This document shows positions 1 to 9,361 of a stretch of 64,000 nt of DNA, one piece after another. The notes below the pieces were generated by a model, which worked only from the letters and a program-made list of their open reading frames with translations, made no database searches and was not told the origin of the DNA. Numbering within the stretch: position 1 is the stretch's first letter; each line of letters opens with the position of its first letter. The stretch lies in NCBI RefSeq assembly GCF_000331735.1, contig NC_020126.1:3906001-3970000 (forward strand). Reading direction: 5' to 3'. The position numbers were made by a program, and so were the translations under genes. The stretch comes from Myxococcus stipitatus DSM 14675. Its GTDB lineage: Bacteria > Myxococcota > Myxococcia > Myxococcales > Myxococcaceae.

Positions 1-842
1 CGACCGATGCGCCCCCCTTGAGCGGACTGAGCGCCATCTTCTGCCGCAACGTGCTCATCTACTTCCCGCCGGACCTGGTGCGCCGCGTGCTCGCGACGTT
101 CCTCTCGGTGCTCGCGCCCGGAGGGCTGCTCTTCGTCTCTCCCGCGGAGGTCCCTCTCACCAACGGGCTGGGGCTGGAGGCGGTGGACGCGGAGGGCAGC
201 GTGGCGCTCCGGGTCGCGACGCCGGGAGAGGCGCCGTCGGAGCCGCCCGTCCCCCGCGCCGTGCGCCGGGTCGCCGAGGTGCTCAAGGCCGCCGCCCGCC
301 TCGTGCCTCCGTCCGCGCCCAAGGCGTCGGCCATCATCGACGGGCTGTCGTCGCGGCCCCAGATGGAGCTTCATCCGCCCGCCGCTCCTCGTGCGCCGGA
401 GCCTCCGGCCGCCCCCGCGCCTCGCGCCGGCACCACGCCCGCGGCGGGGCCGATGGAGCGCGCGGTGGACGCGGCGCGGGCGGGACGGTTCGAGGAGGCG
501 GAGGCGCTGGCTCGCGAGGCGGCGAAGGCGTTGGTGCCGGAGGCCTACCTGCTGTTGGCGATGGTGGCCGAGGGCCGCGGTGACTTGAACGGGGCGGTGG
601 AGGCGGTGCGCAAGGCGCTCTACCTGGAGCCGAGGCTGGCGCTGGGACACGCGACGCTGGTGGCACTCTACGGGCGCCTGGAGCGGCCCGAGGACGCGGA
701 GCGCGCGAGGCAGAACGCGCTGCGCGCGCTGGATGGACTCGATGATGAACAGCCGCTGCGTGGGGTGGAGACGATGACGGCTGGGGGGCTGCGACAGGCC
801 CTGGCACCCAGAACGCAGGCCGGATGGCAGGGTGCGCGCTAG
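1..842 (+). CDS. cheR: CheR-type MCP methyltransferase with TPR tail (5' end outside window)
   Basis: This is the C-terminal part of a chemoreceptor glutamate methyltransferase, which uses S-adenosylmethionine to methylate MCP signalling domains. The reading frame is open from base 3, so the gene starts before the window. The visible N-terminal part has the CheR signature FCRNVLIYF, followed by a strand with LAPGGLLFVSPAE. A Pro/Ala-rich linker of about 70 residues comes next, and then helical TPR-like repeats (AVDAARAGRFEEAEALAREA and AEGRGDLNGAVEAVRKALYL). CheR-TPR fusions are common in large chemosensory systems, where the TPR can bind partners. The MCP, CheY, CheW and hybrid CheA genes that follow on the same strand put it in a chemosensory operon. 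No CheB methylesterase is seen in the window. The family call is firm; which of the several myxobacterial Che systems this is cannot be told. Confidence 0.9.
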   Translation, partial: TDAPPLSGLSAIFCRNVLIYFPPDLVRRVLATFLSVLAPGGLLFVSPAEVPLTNGLGLEAVDAEGSVALRVATPGEAPSEPPVPRAVRRVAEVLKAAARLVPPSAPKASAIIDGLSSRPQMELHPPAAPRAPEPPAAPAPRAGTTPAAGPMERAVDAARAGRFEEAEALAREAAKALVPEAYLLLAMVAEGRGDLNGAVEAVRKALYLEPRLALGHATLVALYGRLERPEDAERARQNALRALDGLDDEQPLRGVETMTAGGLRQALAPRTQAGWQGAR

Positions 843-869
843 CTGCGCCCTTCGCTCGTGGGAGGCAAT

Positions 870-2474
870 GTGGACGGCAACAAGACGAAGGTGACGCTGC
901 CGGAGTGGCTCTTGCTGGGCCGCCGCAGCCTGCGATTCAAGATTGTCGCCGTCACCGGGCTGACGGGCGTGCTGGTGGCCAGCGTGCTCACCCTCGCGTT
1001 CTGGAACCAGATGAGCAACGCGCAGCGCGAGGACCTGGCGCGGCGCGCGCGCTCGGTGAGCGAGGAGCTGTCGAAGACGCTGGGCCCCATCCTGGTCTCC
1101 AGCCAGGACGCGAGCCGCCTCCAGTCGACCGCGCACGGGGTGCTGCGCCATGTCCCGGACGTGGCCTACGTGCTGGTGCGCGGCCCCAAGGGCGAGCTCC
1201 TCTCGGAGGTGGCGGACGAGCGCTTCGCGGGCGCGGACCAGACCCTGACGGACAGCGACGCGGTGGAGGAGCGGCGCCTCATGGTGAAGGGCGAGGCCGT
1301 GGTGGAGTCGTCCGTGCCCGTCTACACCGGGCAGGGCGCTTCCGCGCGCCGGGTGGGCACGGTGCAGGTGGCCCTCCATGAGCAGGCGCTGGCCCAGGCC
1401 CTGGGGGCCACCACGCGCTTCACGGTGGTGTTGGGCACGCTCATCCTCGCCGCCTGCATCATGGGGGCGTGGTTCATGTCGGGCTATCTCGTCGTCCCGC
1501 TGGAGCGCCTGGCGCGCGCGGCGACGGGCATCGCGGGAGGCAACCTGCGCCAGCAGTTCGACACCAGCGCGTCCGACGAGATTGGCGACGTGTCGCGCAG
1601 CTTCGCGGCGATGTCCGACGGGCTGGCGCACCTCCTGGAGGACCTGCGCGCGGCGGCCTCGGAGATGGAGAAGGAGGCGACGGGTGTGCTGTCCACGTCC
1701 TCCCAGCAGTCCGCCATGGCGCACCAGCAGGCGTCCGCCATCAGCGAGACGAGCACCACCGTCGCGGAGATCGCCCAGACGTCCAAGCAGGCCACGGCCT
1801 TCGCGGACTCCGTCATCGCGCAGACGCAGAAGTCGGAGTCGCTCAGCGCGGAGGGCCAGAAGGTGGTGGCCGAGAGCGTGACGGGCATGGAGAAGCTGGG
1901 CGACCAGGTGAAGGCCATCGCCCTGTCCATCACCGACCTGAGCGAGCGCACGCTCCAGATTGGCGACATCATCAGCACCGTGAAGGACGTGGCCGAGCAG
2001 TCCAACCTGCTCGCGCTGAATGCCTCCATCGAAGCGGCCAAGGCGGGCGAGCACGGGCGCGGCTTCGCGGTGGTGGCCACGGAGATGCGCACCCTGGCGG
2101 AGCAGTCCCGCGTCGCCGCGGAGCAGGTGCGGGGACTCCTCAACGAGGTTCAGAAGGGAACGCGCGCGGCGGTCAACGCGACGGAGGAGGGAAGCCGCCG
2201 GGCCCAGGCCGCGATGGAGCTGGCGCGCGGAGCGGGCTCGGCCATCCTGGGACTGTCGGAAGTCATTCGCGAGTCCTCCGGGGCGGCCCGACAAATCGCG
2301 GGGAATACCCGCCAACAGACGATTGGTGTGGAACAGATCGCCGCCGCGATGGGCGAGCTGACGTCGGCCATGGGAGACTCCGTCGTGGGCACACGACGCA
2401 TCGAACAGGTGGCTGGCAATCTGACCAATCTCTCGAAGCGCTTCTCGGACCTGGTGGGTAGGTACCAGCTATGA
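870..2474 (+). CDS. Methyl-accepting chemotaxis protein
   Basis: This is a transmembrane chemoreceptor. The first membrane segment lies about residues 25-45 ([18 protein letters not shown]). A small extracytoplasmic sensing domain of about 130 residues follows, then a second membrane segment ([18 protein letters not shown]), a HAMP domain beginning [12 protein letters not shown], and the long helical signalling domain. The conserved hairpin tip is present ([19 protein letters not shown], then [18 protein letters not shown]). GTG at 870 is preferred because GGGAGG lies just upstream, although the spacing is short; GTG at 858 in the same frame would add four residues. The stop overlaps the cheY start by 4 bp (ATGA), which indicates translational coupling. 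It should signal through the CheW and hybrid CheA encoded downstream. The ligand is unknown. Confidence 0.95.
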   Translation: MDGNKTKVTLPEWLLLGRRSLRFKIVAVTGLTGVLVASVLTLAFWNQMSNAQREDLARRARSVSEELSKTLGPILVSSQDASRLQSTAHGVLRHVPDVAYVLVRGPKGELLSEVADERFAGADQTLTDSDAVEERRLMVKGEAVVESSVPVYTGQGASARRVGTVQVALHEQALAQALGATTRFTVVLGTLILAACIMGAWFMSGYLVVPLERLARAATGIAGGNLRQQFDTSASDEIGDVSRSFAAMSDGLAHLLEDLRAAASEMEKEATGVLSTSSQQSAMAHQQASAISETSTTVAEIAQTSKQATAFADSVIAQTQKSESLSAEGQKVVAESVTGMEKLGDQVKAIALSITDLSERTLQIGDIISTVKDVAEQSNLLALNASIEAAKAGEHGRGFAVVATEMRTLAEQSRVAAEQVRGLLNEVQKGTRAAVNATEEGSRRAQAAMELARGAGSAILGLSEVIRESSGAARQIAGNTRQQTIGVEQIAAAMGELTSAMGDSVVGTRRIEQVAGNLTNLSKRFSDLVGRYQL

Positions 2475-2881
2475 ACGCAAACGTGGCGACGTCACGACAG
2501 GCCTTGAAGGTCCTCATCGTCGAGGACACCAAGACCATCACCAACTTGCTCCAGGTCTATCTGATGGGCTGGGGGCTGGAGTTCTTCGACGCACCCAATG
2601 GGGTGGTGGGCTTGAGCAAGGCGCGGGAGCTCAAGCCGGACCTCATCATCTCCGACGTCCAGATGCCGGAGATGGACGGTTTCTCCCTGTGCGCGGCGGT
2701 GCGCGCGGACTCACAGCTGCACGCCACGCCCTTCATGATGCTCACCTCGTTGAAGGACGAGGCGAGCCGCCAGAAGGGCAACCTGGTGGGGGCCAGCGCC
2801 TTCCTCAACAAGCCCGTGTCGGTGGATGACCTGCGCTCGAAGGTGCGCGTCATGTTGAATCTGCCCGCGACGAACCGGTGA
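2471..2881 (+). CDS. cheY: CheY-like single-domain response regulator
   Basis: This 136-residue protein is a stand-alone receiver domain. The acidic pair is E18-D19, the phospho-acceptor is D62 in [12 protein letters not shown], the conserved Thr is near 92 (MMLTSL), and the Lys is K114 in FLNKPV. It should accept phosphate from the hybrid CheA encoded two genes downstream and act as a diffusible output. It could also act as a phosphate sink, since CheA carries its own receiver. The start codon overlaps the end of the MCP gene by 4 bp. There is no output domain, and nothing in the sequence says whether the target is a motor or another regulator. Confidence 0.93.
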   Translation: MNANVATSRQALKVLIVEDTKTITNLLQVYLMGWGLEFFDAPNGVVGLSKARELKPDLIISDVQMPEMDGFSLCAAVRADSQLHATPFMMLTSLKDEASRQKGNLVGASAFLNKPVSVDDLRSKVRVMLNLPATNR

Positions 2882-2888
2882 TGCCCGC

Positions 2889-3458
2889 ATGGCGAGCGAC
2901 GAGGTCAAGGTGAACAGCGACGCACAGCAGCCCGCGCTCCGGCCCGACAGCGCGCCGGAGCGAAGCGAGAGCGCGGACAAGCGGCGCGAGGTGCTGGGCG
3001 CCCGTGCCCGTGCGCTGGCCGAGTCTCGTCACGAGGTGCACCACGAGGTGTTGTCGGTGCTCGCCTTCCAGGTGGGAGGCGAGCGCTACGCGGTGCGCAT
3101 CGAGCACGTGGACCATGTGCTGGAAGCGCGCGGCATCTGCTCGCTGCCGGGGGCGCCGCCGCATGTGCTGGGCGCGCTGGCCAGCCGCTCGCGGGTGGTG
3201 CCGGTGCTGGACCTCCGCCAGCTGCTGGGGCTGGAGGGCGGCGGCATGTCGGACCTGGGAAAAATCGTGGTGGTGGAGGTGGGTGAGGAGTGTTTTGGAC
3301 TGGCGGCGGAGACGGTGGAGGGGCGCAAGGAGTTGCCCAAGACCGAGCTCTCGCAGCCTCCTCCGGGGCCCTTCCTGTACCTGACGCCGGACCGGCTGAC
3401 GGTGCTGGAGTTGGAGCAACTCGGAGGCCCGGCCGCGGGCCGGCAGGCGCGGGAATAG
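2889..3458 (+). CDS. cheW: CheW-like chemotaxis coupling protein
   Basis: This 189-residue adaptor contains one CheW domain, from about residue 58 (VLSVLAFQVGGERYAVRIEH) to about 180. CheW bridges MCP signalling tips and CheA. Typical features include the strand and turn LGALASRSRVVPVLDLRQLLG and the later LGKIVVVEVGEECFGLAA. About 55 residues rich in charged and polar amino acids precede the domain, longer than in minimal CheW proteins and probably disordered. The gene begins 7 bp after cheY and ends 9 bp before cheA, so it sits inside the chemosensory operon. Confidence 0.92.
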   Translation: MASDEVKVNSDAQQPALRPDSAPERSESADKRREVLGARARALAESRHEVHHEVLSVLAFQVGGERYAVRIEHVDHVLEARGICSLPGAPPHVLGALASRSRVVPVLDLRQLLGLEGGGMSDLGKIVVVEVGEECFGLAAETVEGRKELPKTELSQPPPGPFLYLTPDRLTVLELEQLGGPAAGRQARE

Positions 3459-3467
3459 AGGCGCGAC

Positions 3468-6011
3468 ATGGATCCGCAGCTCTTGCGCAGCATCTGGCCG
3501 GTGTTCTCCGCGGAGACGCGTGAGCAGATCCAATCCATTGGAGCGAAGGTGCTCGGAATGGAGGGGCCGTCGACCGCGCGCGAGGCGGACCTGCTGCCCT
3601 CGCTCAAGCGCCTGGTCCACAGCCTCAAGGGCTCCGCGGCGAGCCTGGGACTCGACGACATCGAGAACGTGGTGCACGCCATCGAGGACGGGCTGGCCCA
3701 CACTCGGACGGACGTGGGCCTCCCGCGCGACGCGGTGGAGTCCATGCTCCGAGGCCTGTCCGGCATCGAGTCGGCCATGGCCCGGGGCGACGCGGGACAG
3801 TCGCCCGAGGTCGAGGGACTGGCCTCGCTGCTCAAGTCCCTGGGCCGCGATGTCGCCGTGCCCGAGTCGGTGTCGGTGGCCTCGGGCCTGTCGGCGAAGG
3901 GCTTGGAGGTGCTGGACTTCCTGGAGGCCTCGCTCCGCGCGCTCTGCTCGCCGGACGTTCCGGACCGGGCCGCCGTCGTGCGCAAGGCGATGGAGCGGGC
4001 CCGCGGGCTGCGCGGGCTGGCGCTGGACGGTGGGGCCTCGCGGGTGGCCACGCTGGCCGAGTCGGCCGCGCTGGGCTTCGCGCGCATGGAGCCGGGCGGT
4101 GACCCGGCGAGCCTGGCCGCGTCGGATGTCGCGGGCACGCTGGTGGAGCTGCGCGGACGACTGGACGCGGTGAAGTCGACGGCCTCGGCGAATCGGTCCG
4201 TCGAGACGCCGAAGGTGGTGCCCGCGCAGGCCGCTCCGGAAGCGCTCACGCCCGGGATGCCCGTGGCGGCGCCGGAGGCTCGCGCCTCCATGGCGGAGCA
4301 CACGGTCCGCGTGTCGGTGAAGACGCTCGACTCGCTGGCGCTCCAGGTGGAGCTGCTGATGTCGGGCCGGTCGCAGCAGGCGCGGCGCTCCGAGAGCTAC
4401 CGCGCGATGTCGGATGGCACGCATGAGGTGCTGCGGCACCTGGAGCGCGCGGCCTCGCAGCTCTCGCTGGCGGGGGGCGGGCCGGCGCTGGACTCGCTGC
4501 GCTCCGGCGTGGCGTTGATGCGCACCATGCAGAAGCGCCTGCTGGAGGTGTCTCGCGAGGCGCACCGCGACGGCGAGCAACTGGCGCTGGTGGCCCAGGT
4601 GGCGCGCGATGACCTGCGCGACTTGCGCATGGTGCCCGCGTCGCAGCTCCTGGAGCCCCTGCGCCGCACCGTGCGCGAGGTGTCCGCGCGGCTGAGCAAG
4701 GACGTGGCGCTGGAGCTGGCCGGAGGCGAGGTCCGGTTGGACCGGCGCATCCTCGACGCGCTGAAGGACCCGCTGCTGCACCTGGTCCGCAACGCCATCG
4801 ACCATGGGTTGGAGACTCCCGAGGAGCGGCGCTCCGCGGGCAAGCCCGAGACGGGGCGCTTGACGGTGCGCGTGGAGCCTCGAGGCGCGCGCATCGCGCT
4901 GGTGGTGGAGGACGACGGCTATGGCCTGTCGCCGGACCGCGTGCGCGCCACGGCGGTGCGCAGGGGCCTGCTGGCGGAGGAGGCGGCCTCGCGGCTCTCC
5001 GACGCCCAGGCCGCGCGCCTGGTGTTCCAGCCGGGCTTCTCCACGCGAGAGCAGGTGACGGCCACCTCGGGGCGGGGCGTGGGGCTGGACGTGGTGCAGG
5101 CCACCGCGGCGCGTCTCCAGGGCTCCGTGGACGTGGACTTCTGGGCGGGGCAGGGCACGCGCTTCACGGTGGACCTGCCGCTGACGCTCGCCGCCGCGCT
5201 GGGCCTGCTGGTGCGCACGGGCACGGCGGTGGCCGCCATTCCTTCCGACAGCGTGGAGCGCGTGATGCGCTTGATGCCGGAGGACGTGGGCACCGTGGCT
5301 GGACGCGTGGTGGCGCGCGTGGATGGCTCGCAGCTCACCTTCCTGTCGCTGTCGGAGGCCATCGGCCTGCCTCGGTTGCCCCTGGCCATCGACTCCGGGC
5401 GCGTGCAGATGGCCGCGCTGGTCGTCGTGGGCGGCGACAAGGTGCTGTACGCCATCGACGAGGTGGTGGGGCAGCAGGAGATTGTCGTGCGCTCGCTCGG
5501 CAAGCACCTGCAGAGCGTGCGGCACCTGGCGGGCGCGGCCGTGCTGGACGACGGGCGCGTGGTGCCGGTGCTCAACGCGCCGGAACTCGTGCGCGCGGCG
5601 CGGCCGGAGACCCGCTCCTCGTCGGCGGAGGTGCGGCGTCCGCGCATCCTCGTCTGCGACGACTCGCTCACCACGCGCTTCGCGATGAAGTCCCTGCTCG
5701 AGATCGCCGGCTTCCCCGTGGTGACCGCGGCGGATGGCGAGGAGGCCTGGGGCATCCTCGAGCGGACGCCGTGCCAGCTCGTCGTGAGCGACTGGCAGAT
5801 GCCTCGGCTGGATGGGGTCGGGCTTGCCCGGCGCATCAAGTCCCACGCGACGCTGCACTCCACGCCCGTCATCCTCGTCACATCGCTCGACAGTCCAGAG
5901 GACCGGGCCGCGGGGTTGGAGGCCGGCGCGGATGGCTACCTCGTCAAGCGCGAGGTGGAGCGCGGCAAGCTGCTGGAGCTCGTCCGGAACCTGCTCCCCG
6001 CTCGCGCGTGA
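3468..6011 (+). CDS. cheA: Hybrid chemotaxis kinase CheA with C-terminal receiver
   Basis: This 847-residue kinase is the centre of the chemosensory cluster. Its domains in order are: an Hpt domain with phosphorylatable H51 in LVHSLKGSAAS; a second helical region at about 140-250 that may be a degenerate Hpt; a Pro/Ala linker; a dimerisation helix pair; an ATPase domain with the N box LVRNAIDHGLETPEER and glycine box TSGRGVGLDVV; a CheW-like domain at about 570-700; and a receiver domain at about 724-847. The receiver has an acidic DD pair in LVCDDS, phospho-acceptor D775 in VVSDWQMPRLDG, and a Lys in YLVKRE. A CheA-receiver fusion resembles FrzE of Myxococcus, but I do not claim this is the Frz system. 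It ends 9 bp from the stop of the convergent kinase-like gene. Confidence 0.95.
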   Translation: MDPQLLRSIWPVFSAETREQIQSIGAKVLGMEGPSTAREADLLPSLKRLVHSLKGSAASLGLDDIENVVHAIEDGLAHTRTDVGLPRDAVESMLRGLSGIESAMARGDAGQSPEVEGLASLLKSLGRDVAVPESVSVASGLSAKGLEVLDFLEASLRALCSPDVPDRAAVVRKAMERARGLRGLALDGGASRVATLAESAALGFARMEPGGDPASLAASDVAGTLVELRGRLDAVKSTASANRSVETPKVVPAQAAPEALTPGMPVAAPEARASMAEHTVRVSVKTLDSLALQVELLMSGRSQQARRSESYRAMSDGTHEVLRHLERAASQLSLAGGGPALDSLRSGVALMRTMQKRLLEVSREAHRDGEQLALVAQVARDDLRDLRMVPASQLLEPLRRTVREVSARLSKDVALELAGGEVRLDRRILDALKDPLLHLVRNAIDHGLETPEERRSAGKPETGRLTVRVEPRGARIALVVEDDGYGLSPDRVRATAVRRGLLAEEAASRLSDAQAARLVFQPGFSTREQVTATSGRGVGLDVVQATAARLQGSVDVDFWAGQGTRFTVDLPLTLAAALGLLVRTGTAVAAIPSDSVERVMRLMPEDVGTVAGRVVARVDGSQLTFLSLSEAIGLPRLPLAIDSGRVQMAALVVVGGDKVLYAIDEVVGQQEIVVRSLGKHLQSVRHLAGAAVLDDGRVVPVLNAPELVRAARPETRSSSAEVRRPRILVCDDSLTTRFAMKSLLEIAGFPVVTAADGEEAWGILERTPCQLVVSDWQMPRLDGVGLARRIKSHATLHSTPVILVTSLDSPEDRAAGLEAGADGYLVKREVERGKLLELVRNLLPARA

Positions 6012-6020
6012 TGACCTGGC

Positions 6021-7037
6021 TCAGGTCGCCTCCGCTGGGAGCAGGATGATCCACGAGCGCGCGTCCGATGAGGGCGCGCGCAGTGTCCCTCCGAGCCGAC
6101 GGGTGTGCTCTCGCACCACCGCCAGCGGCCGCTCCGCGGGCGCGTGTCCTCCCTGCATCCGGAGGTCGAGCTGCCAACACCGCGTGGCCTCGACGGCCAC
6201 CCCCAGGAGCCACACCGAGGTGGACCGCGTCGTCGCCAGGGCCCGCGCCAGGACGCGCACCCAGGCTTCCAGTTGAGCGGTGCTCGCCCTCACGCGCATG
6301 GGACGCTCGGGCAGGGCCAGCGTCAGCTCGCGGCGCGGTGACTGCTTCGCGTGGGGACCGAGCGCTGTCTGGAGCAGGGGACCCAGGTCGGTGATGGGGT
6401 TGCGGCCCAGCCGCTGGTCGATGACGGCGCGTTGGTCCTGCGTGGCCCGCGCCATGCGGTCCAGGTAGCGCTGCATCGTCGAGCAGAGGGGGCCCGCATG
6501 GCCCTTCAGCATCATGTCCACGTACCCCCGGACGACCATCAAGGGCGTGCGCAGGTCATGGGCCGCCAGCGAGCGGCGCACCTCCCAGTGTGCCACCTCC
6601 TGCTCCAAGCGCCGACGCGCGGACAGGAGCCGTGCGTGCCGCGCCTGGGAGGAGGCCTCACGCGCGTGGGCCGCGAGCAGCGCGCCCCCCAAGGCGGACA
6701 GCCGCTCCAGCAGCGCATCGTCCCGAGGTCCCGTCCTCTCGGGCCACAGTCGCAGGCGGCGTCCCGTGCTCGACGGGAATCCCGCGGCGTGGGTGCCCAC
6801 CCGGGCCACGCACGTGCTCCCATCGAAGAGGGCCGCGCCGGAGGCACTCGTCAGCCGGAGTGTCTCGCGCAGGAGAAGCTCCATGCCCGCGAGGGCGCCA
6901 CAGCGCAGCGCGCGCTCGGCGACCGCCGCCAGCGCCTGCTCTATCCCCGCGTCGAATCCGAGGTCGACGCCCCACCCACTCCAAGCACCCGCTTGCACGC
7001 GCAGAGGTATGGGCATGACCTCGCCAGGGCGCAACAC
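6021..7037 (-). CDS. Histidine-kinase-like protein with degenerate ATPase domain
   Basis: This 338-residue protein has no predicted membrane segment. The N-terminal 130 residues resemble a small GAF-like sensory region (ETLRLTSASGAALFDGST). A HisKA dimerisation motif with H160 follows (AAHDLRTPLMVVRGYVDMML). The region that should form the ATP-binding domain keeps the length and the final strand (SWIILLPAEAT). However, no N-box asparagine is visible: the expected helix reads WVRVLARALATTRS, and no DxGxG box is visible. The protein may therefore bind no ATP and act as a pseudokinase or a scaffold, or be phosphorylated in trans. The start is uncertain: GTG 7037, TTG 7034 and ATG 7016 are all in frame. 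It is convergent with cheA and separated from it by 9 bp, which does not prove a functional link. Confidence 0.8.
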   Translation of the reverse strand: MLRPGEVMPIPLRVQAGAWSGWGVDLGFDAGIEQALAAVAERALRCGALAGMELLLRETLRLTSASGAALFDGSTCVARVGTHAAGFPSSTGRRLRLWPERTGPRDDALLERLSALGGALLAAHAREASSQARHARLLSARRRLEQEVAHWEVRRSLAAHDLRTPLMVVRGYVDMMLKGHAGPLCSTMQRYLDRMARATQDQRAVIDQRLGRNPITDLGPLLQTALGPHAKQSPRRELTLALPERPMRVRASTAQLEAWVRVLARALATTRSTSVWLLGVAVEATRCWQLDLRMQGGHAPAERPLAVVREHTRRLGGTLRAPSSDARSWIILLPAEAT

Positions 7038-7221
7038 TGCCCACGATGGGCAAAGAAAGGGTCGCTGGAAGGCAATCCTTTACCCACCGCCTCCGCATAC
7101 CTCCTGACTTTTTTGCCGTCCGGAGGGGGCGGATTCGCCCTCAACCCCTCTCAACTCCTCACGATGACCCCTTGGCCGGCCCCTTGCTAACGGCCAGTGC
7201 GACGGGTGGCGGAAGGGACAG

Positions 7222-9297
7222 ATGGGGACTCTCGACTACTACGCGGCCATCGCCCGGCTGGCACCAGGGGCCCTGGCCCTCAGTGCGGTGAGGCGGGTGC
7301 AGGGGGTGGCGCGACAGGCGCGCTACCGACGCCGCGAGCCCACGAATCAGGTGCGCCTGCTGCAAGCCCTGGGCGTGTCGCGAGCCGAGGCGCTCGCGAT
7401 GCGGGTCTTCGGCAGCCGCACCTCCCGCGTCTGGTGTGACGTGGCCCAGCGCGCATCCGTCCTGGAGGCGCTCGCGGCGATTCCCGGCGCCCGGGAGCGC
7501 GCCAGCGTCCGCGCGAGGACCGCGCTTCGTCAGGAATGGAACGTCTTCGGGACCCGCGTCGCCTTTGGTGAGGGGCGCCCGGTGGATTGGTCGCTCGACG
7601 TGCTCAGCGGCCACCGCTATCCCCTGGCGCCCGTGGGGCGGATGCAGCTGCACTCCATCGGCAATGACCCGAAGTACCCGTGGGTGATGGGGCGGCTCGA
7701 CAGCGCGGTGGCGCTGGGGCAGGGGTACTGGGTCGAGCCTTCCGCGGACGAGCGCTCGCGGCTGGTCACCGCGTTCGTGATGCAGGTGCTGGACTTCCTC
7801 CAGGCCAATCCCGTGGGCCTGGGCGTCCAGTGGACGTGCCCCATGGAGGTCGCGCTGCGGGCGAGCAACCTCGCGCAGGCGCTCCTCATGTTCTCCGACG
7901 CGGCGCCCGTGCGGCGCGCGGAGTTCCTCGTGCCGGTGCTCAGCTCGCTCCTGGACCACACGGCCTGGGTGGAGGCGCATCTCGAGGACCGGGGCGCGGT
8001 GCCCAACAACCACCTCGTGTCGAACCACGTGGGGCTGCTCGTGGTGGGGCTGCTCTTCCCGGAGCTGCCGGGGGCCTCGCGGCAGGTGGCCCGCGCGGTG
8101 GAGGGACTTGGCCAGCAGATGGCCGCGCAGGTGAATGTCGAGGGCACCTCCTTCGAGGGCTCCATTCCCTACCATCGGCTGTCGGTGGAGCTGTTCACGC
8201 AGGCCCTGCTCGTGGCGCGGGGAATGGGGGTGCCGCTGGGCCTGGCCTACGAGGTGCGGCTCAAGCGCATGTTCCACGCGGTGCGCGCGTGGTGCTCGGA
8301 GACGGGGCTCGCGCCGCAACTCGGTGACAATGACTCCGGACGCGTGTTCCCGCTTCGCGAGCGTGGAGACCTGGAGCAGGGCTATCTCGTGGGGCTGGGC
8401 GCGGCGCTCTTCGGGGACTCGGGCCTGCGCGATGGAGAGCTCCCGGACGAGGCCGCGTGGCTCCTCGGGCAGCGGGGAGTGGAGCGTCACCGGCGGCTGG
8501 GGCCGGGGCGTCCGCAGCGCTCCATGAGCTTTCCGGAGGGCGGCTTCCACGTGCTGCGGGGCGCGGGGGCCGTCGTCACGGTGAGCGCGGGCAAGCAGGG
8601 GCAGCGCGGCGTGGGAGGCCACAGCCACAACGACAAGCTCTCGTTCGAGCTGCACCTGGGGGGACGCCCCGTCATCGTGGACCCTGGCACGGGCTCGTAT
8701 ACGCGAGACCCGGCGACGCGGAACGCGTTCCGAGGCACGGCGGCGCACAACACCGTGCAGGTGGATGGCGCGGAGCAGGCCACGTTGGACCCTGCTCGGT
8801 TGTTCGCATTGCCGGAGGAGGCGCGGGCGCGGGTGGTGGCCTTCCTTCCCGGGCCGCGCGTGGACAGGTTGCGTGTCCGGCACGACGGCTATCGCATGCT
8901 CCCGGCACCGGTGGGCATCGAGCGCACGTTCCGGCTGGACCGGCGGGAGCGGGCGCTCGCGGGGCGGGATGGCTTCATCGGGACGGGGCGGCACGACGTG
9001 GTGGGGCGTTTTCATCTCCCGGACGAGCAGGCGCGGCGCGTGACGTTGGACGGGCAGGTGCTCGGGCGTGCGCTGCGCGCGGCGGAGGAGCCGGTGGAGC
9101 TGGGGGACTTCGCGGTGGAGCTGGGGCCTCCGGGGGCGGTGCTCGCGTGGCTCGTGTTGGAGCGGGGGCTGGAGCCGGAGCTGGTCTCATCCCGGTACTC
9201 ACCGGGCTATGGCCGGGTGGTGCCTTCGGTGACGGTGGAGTTCCGGGGGCAGGTGCGGCCTCCAGCGGTCATGAGGTGGGTGGTTGTCTTCAGGTGA
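7222..9297 (+). CDS. Heparinase II/III-family protein
   Basis: This 691-residue protein resembles bacterial heparinase II/III and alginate-lyase-type proteins, which cleave or modify uronic-acid polysaccharides by beta-elimination. The N-terminal two thirds is helical, consistent with an alpha/alpha toroid (for example VSNHVGLLVVGLLFPELPGA and QLGDNDSGRVFPLRERGD). The C-terminal beta part starts around FPEGGFHVLRG and carries the family hallmark GGHSHNDKLSFELHLGGRP followed by VDPGTGSYT. No signal peptide is evident, so the protein may be cytoplasmic, as are many polysaccharide-cluster heparinase homologues. GGAAGGG precedes the ATG. The next gene, 64 bp downstream on the same strand, makes a UDP-uronic acid-type sugar, which supports a role in exopolysaccharide or O-antigen metabolism. 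The substrate is unknown. Confidence 0.88.
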   Translation: MGTLDYYAAIARLAPGALALSAVRRVQGVARQARYRRREPTNQVRLLQALGVSRAEALAMRVFGSRTSRVWCDVAQRASVLEALAAIPGARERASVRARTALRQEWNVFGTRVAFGEGRPVDWSLDVLSGHRYPLAPVGRMQLHSIGNDPKYPWVMGRLDSAVALGQGYWVEPSADERSRLVTAFVMQVLDFLQANPVGLGVQWTCPMEVALRASNLAQALLMFSDAAPVRRAEFLVPVLSSLLDHTAWVEAHLEDRGAVPNNHLVSNHVGLLVVGLLFPELPGASRQVARAVEGLGQQMAAQVNVEGTSFEGSIPYHRLSVELFTQALLVARGMGVPLGLAYEVRLKRMFHAVRAWCSETGLAPQLGDNDSGRVFPLRERGDLEQGYLVGLGAALFGDSGLRDGELPDEAAWLLGQRGVERHRRLGPGRPQRSMSFPEGGFHVLRGAGAVVTVSAGKQGQRGVGGHSHNDKLSFELHLGGRPVIVDPGTGSYTRDPATRNAFRGTAAHNTVQVDGAEQATLDPARLFALPEEARARVVAFLPGPRVDRLRVRHDGYRMLPAPVGIERTFRLDRRERALAGRDGFIGTGRHDVVGRFHLPDEQARRVTLDGQVLGRALRAAEEPVELGDFAVELGPPGAVLAWLVLERGLEPELVSSRYSPGYGRVVPSVTVEFRGQVRPPAVMRWVVVFR

Positions 9298-9361
9298 GTG
9301 GTCCGGGTGGTGAGGTGGTCGTCTCGCGGCGGCACGTCACGAACGAGAAGAGGTGAGGGCG

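Noticed and set aside
2850..5858. 1002-codon open frame on the minus strand across the cheW-cheA genes
   Set aside because: It is antisense to well-defined CheW and CheA domains. It has many Arg/His/Gly codons and no recognisable motif, as expected from open antisense frames in GC-rich DNA.
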